The notes: generated by a model from the sequence alone, not told the origin. A stretch of 64,000 bases of DNA from AV40 sp038230255 (GCA_038230255.1 JBBRNP010000004.1:124001-188000), one strand, 5' to 3'. Shown: positions 49,083-57,579, numbered from the stretch's first letter. A program made the numbers and translations.

Positions 49083-49943
49083 TTACGCGTTCTCGTGATT
49101 GAACGTAAGCAGGACGCTTTTTTCCATCCCTCGGGCGAAATCCGGGTAGCGCGGTATCCAGCCGCTCGCTCGCAGCTTCGCGTTGCTAACGCGTTTGTTG
49201 CTTTCGCCCCGCTTCCGCTTCGCTGTCGATGCTCCGGTTGGCGGAAGGGGCCGCTTTAGCTTCGCGGCCAGCCAGCGATAACACTCGCTCAACAATACCG
49301 GATGATCGTCGACCACATTGTAAATCTGGCCGTTCGATTCCTGGCGTTTTACTAACAATTGGATTGCGGCTGCCGCGTCATCGCGATGAATCTGATTTAC
49401 GAAGCGATCGCTTTCAGGATCGAGAATTGCATCGCCGCTCAGAAATTTTTTCAGCAACGCCGAGCGACCTGGTCCATAGATACCGCCGAGGCGAATAACG
49501 ATGCCGTGGTTCGCGAGGACCAGATCCTCCGTTTCGCGCAAGATTTTTCCGGTTTCATGTTTCGGTTCGGCAGGGCTTTCTTCAGTAACCAAGTCGCCCG
49601 TGTTTTGAGCATAAACGCTGGTGCTGCTGGTAAAGAGAATTTGGGAGGTTCCGAATCGTTTGAGCAGGTTGCGAACACCGTCCAGATAAACGTGGCGATA
49701 AGAATCGGCGTCGCCGCCACGAGTGCTCGCGCAATGAATCACGGCGTCAAAATTTCCCGGCTGGATGCCAACGTGATCCTCTTTAGAAATATCGGTGGCG
49801 CGAACCGGATAACCTTTCGTTGAAAGCGGCTGGGCCGAGTCTGCCGATTTCGTCCAACCTTCAACTTCCCAACCGTCGGCGAGAAACAATTCCGCGACGG
49901 CCTGGCCGAGGTAACCGCATCCGGCGATGAGCACCCGCGGCAT
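49083..49943 (-). CDS. NAD(P)-dependent SDR, YeeZ-like epimerase/dehydratase
   Basis: A 286-residue atypical SDR with N-terminal GCGYLGQAVAELF (Rossmann glycine motif), ILFTSSTSVYAQNTG and VIRLGGIYGPGR blocks. The active-site Tyr-x3-Lys is not in the usual place, as in YeeZ-type proteins, so catalysis is uncertain. The substrate is probably a sugar nucleotide or similar. It starts 10 bases after the scpA stop, so it is likely in the same operon as scpA. Confidence 0.85.
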   Translation of the reverse strand: MPRVLIAGCGYLGQAVAELFLADGWEVEGWTKSADSAQPLSTKGYPVRATDISKEDHVGIQPGNFDAVIHCASTRGGDADSYRHVYLDGVRNLLKRFGTSQILFTSSTSVYAQNTGDLVTEESPAEPKHETGKILRETEDLVLANHGIVIRLGGIYGPGRSALLKKFLSGDAILDPESDRFVNQIHRDDAAAAIQLLVKRQESNGQIYNVVDDHPVLLSECYRWLAAKLKRPLPPTGASTAKRKRGESNKRVSNAKLRASGWIPRYPDFARGMEKSVLLTFNHENA

Positions 49944-49953
49944 GACGTCGATC

Positions 49954-50679
49954 TTACGCCGCGATGGCAGCGATCTCGATTTCGTCGAACATCTTTGGCT
50001 GGAGAGCCCGCACCTGGTTTAAGCGAATCAATTCCAGCAAAGCCAGGAACGTAACCACGATCTCAACCCGCGAGACGATCTGGCCGAACAGTTCGGAAAA
50101 ACGCACCGGTGTGCCGTTGGCGACGCGCTCGAGAATTTTCTCGATTTTGTCGGACACGCTAAAACGCTCGCCGAAGATTTCGAGCAAGTCCTCCCGCGCC
50201 TCAACCCGCTTGATCACTTCCTGGAACGCGTGGATCAGCTGAAAGATTCCAACTTCATGGAGCGGCAATGGCCCATCAGTGACGGCGCTACTGCCGCCGT
50301 CGCGGGTGAAGATCCGTTCCTGTTCGAGCGCGCGGTCGTGCAACTGCGAGGCGGCTTCCTTGAACTTTTTGTATTCGATCAACTGCCGAATCAGATCCCA
50401 GCGCGGATCGTCCTCTTCCGCGTCTTCCTCCGGCGGCTGTTGATCGAGCGGAAGCAAACTGCGGCTCTTGAGATAAATCAGATTGGCCGCCATCACGACG
50501 AACTCCCCGGCAACATCGATTTTAAGCTCCTTAAAGGCCTGGAGGTATTCGAGGTACTGGCGCGTGATTCGTTCGATCGAAATATCGTAAATATCGATCT
50601 CGTCGCGTTTGATCAGGTAAAGCAAGAGATCGAGCGGCCCTTCAAAAACTTCGAGCTTAACCTTGTAGTCGGTCTCCAT
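49954..50679 (-). CDS. scpA: Segregation and condensation protein A
   Basis: A 241-residue kleisin of the bacterial condensin complex. The N-terminal FEGPLDLLLYLIKRDEIDIYDISI is the family signature (key parts FEGPLDLLLYLI and IDIYDI), with a C-terminal winged helix (SVSDKIEKILERV to the end). ScpA works with SMC and ScpB to compact and segregate chromosomes; scpB and smc are not in the window. It starts at 50679, 81 bases after the rodA stop on the same strand. Confidence 0.95.
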   Translation of the reverse strand: METDYKVKLEVFEGPLDLLLYLIKRDEIDIYDISIERITRQYLEYLQAFKELKIDVAGEFVVMAANLIYLKSRSLLPLDQQPPEEDAEEDDPRWDLIRQLIEYKKFKEAASQLHDRALEQERIFTRDGGSSAVTDGPLPLHEVGIFQLIHAFQEVIKRVEAREDLLEIFGERFSVSDKIEKILERVANGTPVRFSELFGQIVSRVEIVVTFLALLELIRLNQVRALQPKMFDEIEIAAIAA

Positions 50680-50760
50680 GTCTCAACGAATTGTAAATGG
50701 GGCGCGCTTGAAGTAAATCGCGACGAGCTTGGGCCGACCGATCTCGATCCTGGCCCAGGA

Positions 50761-51873
50761 TTACGCGACTTCGTGTCGATGCACCCAAACGCTGTTCACG
50801 ACACCGAGCGCAAACATTATCATGAGCGCGAATGAGCCGCTATAACTGATCAACGGCAAAGGCACACCGGTAATCGGCAAAATTGAAATTGTCATTCCGA
50901 CATTCTGAAAAATGTGGGTGAAAATCAGGGAGGTGACTCCGATGACAAGGAGTAAACCGAATTGGTCGCCGGCAAAAAAGGCGACGAAAAGACAGGTCAG
51001 CAGCAACAAGGCAAATGCACCGAGAAGAAACATTCCGCCGATAAAGCCCCATTGCTCGCCGATGGCGGAAAAGATGTAGTCATTGTGCACCGCAGTCGCA
51101 GGTAGAAAACCGAGTTCGATCTGTGTGTTGGCGGCTTTAAAGCCTTTTCCCGACCAACCGCCCGATCCGATAGCGATGAGCGACTGATTGATAGCCCACG
51201 ATGAGCCTTGTTTATCGATCTCAGGATGAGCAAATGCGGTGAGGCGTGCCTGTTGATACGGCTTGAGCACCAGGTTCGCCGTGATTGGAATCATCGCGAA
51301 CAGGATCAACAGGATGCAGATCAGGTAGCGGAACGGGATCCCGCCGATGAAGAGCAGCGCCAGCAGCACCGGCACCCAGATGATCACTTCGCCCAAATCC
51401 GGCTGCATCAAAATCAAAAGGCAAGGCGCACCTGCAATCGCGCCACAAACGAGTAAACGCAGCATCGGATGCATTTGTTTAAACTGACTGAGGAACAAGG
51501 CGAGCACCATGATTCCGGCAACAACTGCGAGTTGGGCGGGCTGAAAATTAATCGGTCCGAGATGGAGCCAGCTGCGCGCACCGTAGACCTTTTGACCCAT
51601 GAACTTGGTCAGAACCAAAAAGAAAATGCCAGCCAGATACATCGGTAGCGCCCCCCAACGGATCCAGTGGTAATTGACCAGGCTCGCGACCATGAAAGCG
51701 AAAAAGCCGACTGCCACCCAGTTGGCCTGCTTCCGCCAAAAGTCTGCCGCGACGGGATCTTGGCGCATGTAGGTCGCGCTGTAGATGGCGACGACGCCGA
51801 AGACGGCAAGGGCGAGCATGACAATGAGCAGCAGCCAGTTTAGGCCGAGGAGCTTTCGAAGAAATGGTGTCAT
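50761..51873 (-). CDS. rodA: Rod-shape-determining SEDS protein RodA
   Basis: A 370-residue SEDS glycosyltransferase with about ten membrane helices that polymerises peptidoglycan for cell elongation. GARSWLHLGPINFQPAQLA, SLIAIGSGGWSGKGF and GVPLPLISYSGSF are SEDS signatures. Its usual partner PBP2 (mrdA) is not adjacent. The 285-base gap upstream (51874-52158) holds no gene; an A/T-rich stretch at 52040-52090 is suitable for divergent promoters. Confidence 0.93.
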   Translation of the reverse strand: MTPFLRKLLGLNWLLLIVMLALAVFGVVAIYSATYMRQDPVAADFWRKQANWVAVGFFAFMVASLVNYHWIRWGALPMYLAGIFFLVLTKFMGQKVYGARSWLHLGPINFQPAQLAVVAGIMVLALFLSQFKQMHPMLRLLVCGAIAGAPCLLILMQPDLGEVIIWVPVLLALLFIGGIPFRYLICILLILFAMIPITANLVLKPYQQARLTAFAHPEIDKQGSSWAINQSLIAIGSGGWSGKGFKAANTQIELGFLPATAVHNDYIFSAIGEQWGFIGGMFLLGAFALLLLTCLFVAFFAGDQFGLLLVIGVTSLIFTHIFQNVGMTISILPITGVPLPLISYSGSFALMIMFALGVVNSVWVHRHEVA

Positions 51874-52158
51874 GTCGATCTACTCCGGCGCGACCATAAG
51901 CCAACCGCGACCGGTATTTTGCGAGTATACGCAGACCGCGGAATTCGCAACCGTGTTTGAGGTCTTCAACGACCCGAAAATGGCCCCGGCCGCTGGATTT
52001 CACCGTTGGCCTTCCCGCTTCCCTCCCACTCTATCGGACGATGCATAAGTTACTGATAAATAGCGTCTTATCGTTAAAATTAGGAAAAAGAGGCGCTTTT
52101 CTTGTCGACCGGTTGGAACCCAATTAGAATTACAGTCCTTCCAGCCGGGGTCCCCATT

Positions 52159-52611
52159 ATGGCGAAGAAAACAAAACGCAAAGTCGCGTATCGCACGCTG
52201 CCGATGCAGCGACATTTAAACCTTCGCCAGGAAGGCGAACACTTCGATCTCGGTTCGATTTTTGATCAATTGAACAAGCGCTATTTTCGCGGCCGACTTC
52301 GCAATTACAAAGTGGAATGGGGACGTCGCCGAAAACACCGGCCAAAAGACCATTTTGTTTTTGGAACGATTCAGGAAGAGGACCGCGTCATTCGCATTCA
52401 TCCACTGCTCGACCAGGCATTCGTCCCGCGATGGTTTTTAAAATACGTGCTTTATCACGAAATGCTTCATTCCGTCGTGCCGGACAAACTTCTGCGGAGT
52501 GGAAGGCGTCGCGTGCACACCGAGGAATTCAATCGACGCGAGCGAGAATTTCGCGGGTTCCGTCGCGCGCAGCGCTGGGAAGAGCAGAACCTTGCCCGCT
52601 TCCTGCGCTAA
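52159..52611 (+). CDS. SprT-like zinc metallopeptidase domain protein
   Basis: A 150-residue protein with the zinc motif H-E-M-L-H in YHEMLHSV and a downstream His in RVHTEEFNRRE, typical of SprT/DUF45-type domains. The N-terminal part is basic. It starts at 52159 (ATG, MAKKTKRKV); the frame extends to 52102. Role unknown: SprT-type domains include DNA-protein cross-link proteases, but this short form has only the catalytic core. It converges on the cdaA region with an 8-bp hairpin between. Confidence 0.82.
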   Translation: MAKKTKRKVAYRTLPMQRHLNLRQEGEHFDLGSIFDQLNKRYFRGRLRNYKVEWGRRRKHRPKDHFVFGTIQEEDRVIRIHPLLDQAFVPRWFLKYVLYHEMLHSVVPDKLLRSGRRRVHTEEFNRREREFRGFRRAQRWEEQNLARFLR

Positions 52612-52630
52612 CTCCGAAGTCTTTCGGAGT
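52611..52630. terminator. Short intergenic hairpin between convergent genes
   Basis: ACTCCGAA (52611-52618), GTCT, TTCGGAGT (52623-52630): a perfect 8-bp stem with a 4-nt loop directly after the SprT-like stop, ahead of the oppositely transcribed 49-codon gene. There is no T-run, so termination is not certain; it may serve both strands. TTGAGCG-TTGGCTT just after may be a remnant of the heptamer family. Confidence 0.5.
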
Positions 52631-52641
52631 TGAGCGTTGGC

Positions 52642-52791
52642 TTAGCGTTTCTCGGCGGCCGGCGGCGGCGAACTCGTTTCAGACGGCGAGGGTGTCGTTG
52701 CTACGTTCTTCTTGATGAGATACCACAGGGTTGTCGCGAGTAAGAGGGAGATCAACTTCGCCCGCCAGTTCTTCAGGAGCAGTCTCTTCAT
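52642..52791 (-). CDS. 49-residue CdaR/YbbR-like anchor peptide overlapping cdaA
   Basis: ATG at 52791 to TAA at 52642, 49 residues: MKRLLLKNWRAKLISLLLA and TTLWYLIKKNV form an N-terminal basic segment and one membrane helix, followed by a Ser/Pro tail. The NWRAKLISLLLATTLWYLI pattern is like the N-terminal anchor of CdaR (YbbR), the regulator of CdaA, but all YbbR domains are missing. The first 113 bases lie inside the 3' end of cdaA in another frame. It may be a real short cdaR-like regulator or a remnant. Confidence 0.55.
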   Translation of the reverse strand: MKRLLLKNWRAKLISLLLATTLWYLIKKNVATTPSPSETSSPPPAAEKR

Positions 52792-53554
52792 AACGTCCGT
52801 GCAATAAAATCTCGCCGATCCGCTGGCGAAACGTTTCCGGGGTGAAATTGCGCTCAATTCGTCGTCGATGGCAAATGGAAATCCCGCCCGTCTCTTCCGA
52901 AACGACGATCGCCACCGCATCCGATTCTTCCGTGATTCCGAGCGCGGCGCGATGGCGTAAGCCCAGACTGCGATCCAACGTCTCGCGCTGGCTCACCGGA
53001 AAAATGCACGCCGCCGCGGCGATCCGGCCGTTGCGAATAATCACTCCGCCGTCGTGCAACGCGGCTTTCGGATGAAAAATGCTTAAGACCAGCTCAACCG
53101 AGAAATCGGAATCGAGCGTCACACCGGTTTCTTCGTAAACGCGAATCGAGGTATCGCGTTCGATGGCAAGGAGTGCGCCAAACTGTTTGTTCGCCAATTG
53201 AGTAACCGCTTCAGCCAGATCGTGCACCGTCTCGCGCTTCTCGCTCGTTAGTGAAAAGATGGGATGACCACCGAGCTCGGCCAGGCCACGGCGAAGTTCC
53301 GGTTGAAAAATCACCACGAGCGCGATCGCAAGGAAGACCGAGAAACTGCGCACGAGCCAGCCAATCACGACCAGGTTCAGCAAAGTCGAGATGAGTGTCA
53401 GGGTCAGAAAAACAATCGCCAGCCCGGTCAAGACCTTCGCGCCGCGCGTGCCGCGAAAGTAAACGTAGCCGTAGTAGATTCCGATACTGAGCAGAATGAT
53501 CTCGATGATGCTGCGCCAGCTTTTGAACCAGAGCTGAACAACTTCCTGCATCAT
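52679..53554 (-). CDS. cdaA: Diadenylate cyclase CdaA
   Basis: A 291-residue membrane c-di-AMP synthase: three N-terminal helices (about 15-90) and a DisA_N domain with LHDGGVIIRNGRI and the RHRAALGI nucleotide-binding motifs. It uses two ATP molecules; c-di-AMP governs osmotic and wall homeostasis. Its start overlaps the folP stop by four bases (ATGA) and its 3' end overlaps the small CdaR-like ORF by 113 bases. The C-terminal 40 residues beyond the cyclase domain are of unclear use. Confidence 0.93.
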   Translation of the reverse strand: MMQEVVQLWFKSWRSIIEIILLSIGIYYGYVYFRGTRGAKVLTGLAIVFLTLTLISTLLNLVVIGWLVRSFSVFLAIALVVIFQPELRRGLAELGGHPIFSLTSEKRETVHDLAEAVTQLANKQFGALLAIERDTSIRVYEETGVTLDSDFSVELVLSIFHPKAALHDGGVIIRNGRIAAAACIFPVSQRETLDRSLGLRHRAALGITEESDAVAIVVSEETGGISICHRRRIERNFTPETFRQRIGEILLHGRYEETAPEELAGEVDLPLTRDNPVVSHQEERSNDTLAV

Positions 53555-54390
53555 GGCGTCACGGCCTCCGCCGCCCGCAGCGCAGCCACATTCTCCTTCA
53601 CGTCGTGGACGCGCAAGATATCGGCACCCCGCCCGCGCAGAATTCCCGTCAGCGCAATCGTCGGTGCCCCCCTCGCGCTGTCGGAAGAGTCCACCAGTTT
53701 CGCAAGAAAAGATTTACGTGAAACACCGACGGCCAGCGGCCGATCGTGCACGCGCAGTCGCTCGACATTTTTGAGGAGCGTCAAATTATGTTGCAGCGTT
53801 TTTCCGAAACCAATTCCGGGATCAAACGCGATGGCCATGGGATCAACGCCGCACTCTAGGGCGCGGCCATATTGTTGTCTAAAAAAATCAGCCACGTCCG
53901 TGACGACATCTTCGTAATGCGGATTTTTCTGCATGGTTCGTGGCTCGCCTTGCATGTGCATAAGCACAATCGCTGCCTTCCGCTTCGCCGCGAGCGATAA
54001 CATCTTCTCATCTCCTCGCCCCGCGGTGACGTCATTAATGATGGATGCGCCCGCATCCAGGGCCGCGCTCGCGACTTCAGACTTCGAAGTATCTATCGAA
54101 ATGAAGATGTCGATCTTAACGCGCAGTTTTTCGATTACCGGGACCACGCGTCGCAATTCTTCCTTTACTGAAACAGGTTCGGCGCCGGGACGAGTCGATT
54201 CTCCGCCCACGTCGATAATGTCGGCACCTTCCGATGCAATTTGAACGCCGCGGGCGACTGCGGCTTCGCTTGCGAAGAATTCGCCGCCGTCAGAAAACGA
54301 GTCAGGCGTGACATTCAGCACGCCCATGATCATGCCCCGGTTGGAAAAATCGACAACCTTGTCGCCGATTTTCCAAAGTCGCTCGCCCAT
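53551..54390 (-). CDS. folP: Dihydropteroate synthase
   Basis: A 279-residue enzyme of folate synthesis joining p-aminobenzoate to a pterin diphosphate, and the target of sulfonamides. MGVLNVTPDSFSDGG, GADIIDVGGESTRPGA and INDVTAGRGD are the family blocks, with AFDPGIGFGKT and VGVSRKSF following. ATG at 54390 is used. The order folP-cdaA is also found together in other bacteria (with glmM), though no glmM is here. Confidence 0.95.
   Translation of the reverse strand: MGERLWKIGDKVVDFSNRGMIMGVLNVTPDSFSDGGEFFASEAAVARGVQIASEGADIIDVGGESTRPGAEPVSVKEELRRVVPVIEKLRVKIDIFISIDTSKSEVASAALDAGASIINDVTAGRGDEKMLSLAAKRKAAIVLMHMQGEPRTMQKNPHYEDVVTDVADFFRQQYGRALECGVDPMAIAFDPGIGFGKTLQHNLTLLKNVERLRVHDRPLAVGVSRKSFLAKLVDSSDSARGAPTIALTGILRGRGADILRVHDVKENVAALRAAEAVTP
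54104..54117. repeat. GTCG-loop stem containing the 10-mer word, inside folP
   Basis: AAGAT (54104-54108), GTCG, ATCTT (54113-54117), within the folP coding region. It is the shortest of the three stems of this type. Confidence 0.6.
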
Positions 54391-54442
54391 CAAGAGTCAG
54401 ACTAACATGATAGGCTGCTTATTCGAAGCGTACGTCGGTCGA

Positions 54443-54958
54443 TTATTTCTTCGAATAGCGGCCCATTAATTCGCTCTGCGCAACGACGTGGCCGCGCATA
54501 GCCGCATCTACTTCACGGCGTTTCGCGCCGGATTTAAGATCGAGCATTCGGTCGAGAGCAAAGACTTTGAAATAGTAACGGTGCGTTCCCGACGGAGGCT
54601 GCGGTCCATCGTAACCGGTGCCGGGAAAATCGTTTCTGCCTTGGGCCGCGCCTTTCGGCACGCTGTTTTCCGCGATCTGTGTCGTCTTGGGATCAATGTT
54701 CCACACCAGCCAATGCGTGAACAAGCCCGCCGGCGCGTCCGGATCGTCCAGGATCAACGCCAGACTCTTTGCCTCGGCTGGAACGCCTTCTATTCGCAAC
54801 TCCGGGTTAACATTCTGATCATTCTTGCTGAATTTTTCCGGAATCGTGCCACCTTCTTGAAACGCAGGGCTTCTGATTTTTATCTTCGCTCCTCCTGCTG
54901 CAAACGCAGCAATCGCCGCTGCCACAATCATACATCCGACAGGAATAATTTTTTTCAT
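54443..54958 (-). CDS. YbhB/YbcL-family PEBP-like secreted protein
   Basis: A 171-residue protein with an N-terminal signal peptide (about 1-22) and the PEBP fold: SLALILDDPDAPAG, FTHWLVWNID and GTHRYYFKVFALD. Bacterial members bind small anions or are of unknown function. It is transcribed 52 bases before folP on the same strand. The gap to rnr (54959-55001) is a short divergent promoter region. Confidence 0.9.
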   Translation of the reverse strand: MKKIIPVGCMIVAAAIAAFAAGGAKIKIRSPAFQEGGTIPEKFSKNDQNVNPELRIEGVPAEAKSLALILDDPDAPAGLFTHWLVWNIDPKTTQIAENSVPKGAAQGRNDFPGTGYDGPQPPSGTHRYYFKVFALDRMLDLKSGAKRREVDAAMRGHVVAQSELMGRYSKK

Positions 54959-55001
54959 ACTTCGCCGTTAGATCGACAACCTTCGATATGCTTTCGCCAA
55001 C

Positions 55002-57188
55002 ATGACCAAAGACGGTCGCACAATTCGAGAAAAGGTGCTCGCGCTGCTGAGTGCGCCGGATTACCGGCCGCGCGATAGAAACGAGCTGTCGCGAGCGCTG
55101 GGATTGCAGGGCCGTGATCGCGTCGGAGTGCGGAAAACCTTGAGCGAACTGGAACGTGCCGGCGAGATCGTCCGCATTCGCAAGGACCGTTACGTCCTCC
55201 CTTCCGAGGCGGACCTCGTGACCGGGAAGTTATCCATCCATCAGGTGGGCTACGGGTTTCTTGTTCCGGAGAAAGCGGGTGAGCCGGATATTTTCATAGC
55301 GGCCGAAAATACTGGGACTGCGATGAACGGCGACCGCGTTGTCGCGCGGATCAGTCGCGATGTCCCGACTCGACGGGCCAAGGTCCGAGCCGGACAGGCA
55401 TCTAAAAATCGAAGCGAAGGTCGCGTCATTCGCATTCTCGAGCGCGCGCGCGACACCATCGTCGGAACGTTGCAGCATTCGCGAAACTTTTATTACGTCG
55501 TGCCGGACGATCCGCGTCTGGTCCACAATGTTTACGTTCAAGTTCCGCCGCGCGCTAAGTTGCCGAAAGCACCGACGCATGGCGACAAAGTCGTTGTTCG
55601 TTTGGAAGCGTGGGAATCGCGTCACGTAAATCCGGAAGGCGAAATCATCGAAGTGCTGGGAGCCGCAACCGAGCCCGGCATCGACATGTTGTCGATCATC
55701 CGCAAATACGATTTGCCGACTGAATTTCCAAAAGCCGTTCTCGATGAAGCGAATCGAATCCCACAAACGGTCGAGCAAAAGCTAATCCAGGGGCGCGAAG
55801 ATTTGCGCAACCAATTCATTGTCACGATCGATCCGGACGACGCGCGCGATTTTGACGACGCGATCAACGTTGAAAAAATCGACAACAACGGCGGTTGGCG
55901 ACTCGGCGTTCACATCGCCGATGTCTCTGCTTACGTAACTCCGGACAACGCGCTGGATCGCGAAGCTCGCCGCCGCGGCAACAGCGTTTACCTGCCTGAT
56001 CGCGTCATCCCGATGCTGCCGGAACGATTGAGCAACGGCGTTTGCAGTTTGAATCCGGGCGTGGATCGCCTCACCCACTCGGTTTTCATTGAGTTCGACA
56101 AAAGCGGGCGCGCTAAAAATGCGAATTTTGCCAAGAGCGTGATCCGCAGCGTGAAGCGCCTGACATATAAAGAGGCCTACGCGATCCTGCAGGCGAAGCC
56201 GAACGGGGAGCTCAGTCGGCGGCTGCACACCGCGTGGGAGCTTGCCTCCCTGCTTCGCCGCAAACGATTCGAGCAGGGCTCGCTCGATCTCGATTTTCCC
56301 GAAGTAAAAGTGCATGTCGATGCAAACGGCAAACCGATCCGTTTGGAGCGGGTCGAGAACGACGAATCGCATCAGTTGGTCGAAGAATTCATGCTGGCCG
56401 CGAACGAAGCGGTTGCACGCGAGCTCCGGCATCGATCCATCGCGACGATTTACCGGGTTCATGAAGATCCCGATCCGGAAAAACTCGGCGAGTATCGCGA
56501 ATTCATTCTCAGCTTTGGTTACAAAGTTGGCGATCTTTCGAATCGAAAAGAAGTGCAGCGGTTCCTGGCCTCGATCCGCGGCAAGCCCGAAGAGCAGGCG
56601 CTCAAGATCGGTTTGCTCAAAAGCTTGAAGCGGGCGCGTTATGCGGCGCAGCCACTCGGACATTACGGTTTGGCCAAATCCAATTACCTTCATTTCACCA
56701 GTCCGATCCGGCGCTACGCAGATCTGGTCGTGCATCGCACCCTGGCCGAACGCAACTCACCCCGCCGATCCAAGATCGACATCGGACAAATCGAATCCCT
56801 TGCCGGCCACATTTCGGACACCGAAAGAAACGCGGCCGAAGCCGAGATCGAATCGGTCCGGTTAAAGAAGCTTCAGTTCTTCGATCAGCAGCTTAAGGAG
56901 CGCAATCCGCAGGTTTTTCGCGCCGCGGTGATGGATGTTAAGAATTATGGCCTGATGGTCGAACTGCCGGACGCACTGGTCACCGGCGTCGTCCACGTTT
57001 CCACGCTGAGCGACGATTTCTATCGCTTCGACGCGGTCCAGCGGCGCCTGGTCGGCCGGCGGACAAACCGGCGTTTTTCAGTCGGGGATGAAATTCGAGT
57101 CTTTGTCGCGCGAGTTGACATCTTTAAACGTCAGATCGATTTCGCCATCGCTGATCAAAGCGTGAAGAAGAACGCGCGACGGCGTTAA
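55002..57188 (+). CDS. rnr: Ribonuclease R
   Basis: A 728-residue 3'-5' exoribonuclease. An N-terminal helix-turn-helix, cold-shock-like beta barrels, the RNB catalytic domain with TIDPDDARDFDDAI (four Mg-binding Asp) and a C-terminal S1 domain are present. A mini-hairpin repeat (55383-55395) encodes RAGQASKN at about residue 130, in a variable part before the RNB domain. Start ATG at 55002. The PUR-like gene follows after 111 bases, separated by a long inverted repeat. Confidence 0.94.
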   Translation: MTKDGRTIREKVLALLSAPDYRPRDRNELSRALGLQGRDRVGVRKTLSELERAGEIVRIRKDRYVLPSEADLVTGKLSIHQVGYGFLVPEKAGEPDIFIAAENTGTAMNGDRVVARISRDVPTRRAKVRAGQASKNRSEGRVIRILERARDTIVGTLQHSRNFYYVVPDDPRLVHNVYVQVPPRAKLPKAPTHGDKVVVRLEAWESRHVNPEGEIIEVLGAATEPGIDMLSIIRKYDLPTEFPKAVLDEANRIPQTVEQKLIQGREDLRNQFIVTIDPDDARDFDDAINVEKIDNNGGWRLGVHIADVSAYVTPDNALDREARRRGNSVYLPDRVIPMLPERLSNGVCSLNPGVDRLTHSVFIEFDKSGRAKNANFAKSVIRSVKRLTYKEAYAILQAKPNGELSRRLHTAWELASLLRRKRFEQGSLDLDFPEVKVHVDANGKPIRLERVENDESHQLVEEFMLAANEAVARELRHRSIATIYRVHEDPDPEKLGEYREFILSFGYKVGDLSNRKEVQRFLASIRGKPEEQALKIGLLKSLKRARYAAQPLGHYGLAKSNYLHFTSPIRRYADLVVHRTLAERNSPRRSKIDIGQIESLAGHISDTERNAAEAEIESVRLKKLQFFDQQLKERNPQVFRAAVMDVKNYGLMVELPDALVTGVVHVSTLSDDFYRFDAVQRRLVGRRTNRRFSVGDEIRVFVARVDIFKRQIDFAIADQSVKKNARRR
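55383..55395. repeat. 13-bp mini-hairpin repeat inside rnr
   Basis: GTCCGAGCCGGAC with following ACAGGCAT; the flank keeps the AGGCAT word of other copies. Confidence 0.85.
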
Positions 57189-57196
57189 TCCGACGC

Positions 57197-57255
57197 GGAA
57201 GCAGTTATTAACAGAGCGTTCCAGGCCTCGCTTTTTCGTCAAAAATACTGCTTCC
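57197..57255. repeat. Perfect 9-bp inverted repeat after rnr
   Basis: GGAAGCAGT (57197-57205) and ACTGCTTCC (57247-57255), 41 bases apart, beginning nine bases after the rnr stop. A partial terminator or cruciform is possible; only a CTTTT run follows. Confidence 0.5.
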
Positions 57256-57299
57256 CTTTTCGACGCCGAGCGGCCTAAACTCCGCGGTTTTTTGCAGAC

Positions 57300-57509
57300 A
57301 TGGACAATCTTATCGAGGCGAGGGAACTGCAGATCGAACGTAAGCATTTTCACGTAGAATTCCGCGAGAACGACCGCGGTAAGTTCCTTCGCATCACCGA
57401 GGAAGCGCACGGCCGCCGCAATACCATCATCGTCCCGAGCACGGGCGTGGATGAGTTTACCTCCGCAATTGACGAAGTAATCGAGCAGGCCGAGCGCGCC
57501 CCGGCCTAA
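57300..57509 (+). CDS. Single-repeat PUR-family nucleic-acid-binding protein
   Basis: A 69-residue protein with the alternating pattern of one PUR repeat: LQIERKHFHVEFRENDRGKFLRITEE, then a TIIVPS strand and a final helix (GVDEFTSAIDEVIEQAE). Animal Pur-alpha and bacterial PUR proteins bind single-stranded DNA or RNA through the same fold, usually as intramolecular or intermolecular pairs of repeats. A one-repeat bacterial protein would have to dimerise. Downstream of rnr and ahead of PPDK on the same strand, but with its own gap on each side. Confidence 0.8.
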   Translation: MDNLIEARELQIERKHFHVEFRENDRGKFLRITEEAHGRRNTIIVPSTGVDEFTSAIDEVIEQAERAPA

Positions 57510-57544
57510 ACAACGCGTTGCTGCGCTGATTCCAGCGCCGTCCG

Positions 57545-57550
57545 TTGACA
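57545..57550 (+). promoter_or_regulatory. Candidate -35 box upstream of PPDK
   Basis: A perfect TTGACA lies 51 bases before the PPDK ATG. The best partner 17-18 bases on is TTAGGT or TAGGTT (57568-57574), only a partial match to TATAAT, so the promoter is uncertain. Confidence 0.3.
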
Positions 57551-57579
57551 CACGCAAGAGCGCACAATTAGGTTGGCAA

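Noticed and set aside
51874..52158. Possible gene in the gap between rodA and the SprT-like gene
   Set aside because: Open frames there have no domain, no ribosome-binding site and overlap known genes; A/T-rich stretches suit promoters.
55782..56735. 317-codon minus-strand open frame inside rnr
   Set aside because: Antisense to the RNB domain of RNase R; no motif and no ribosome-binding site.
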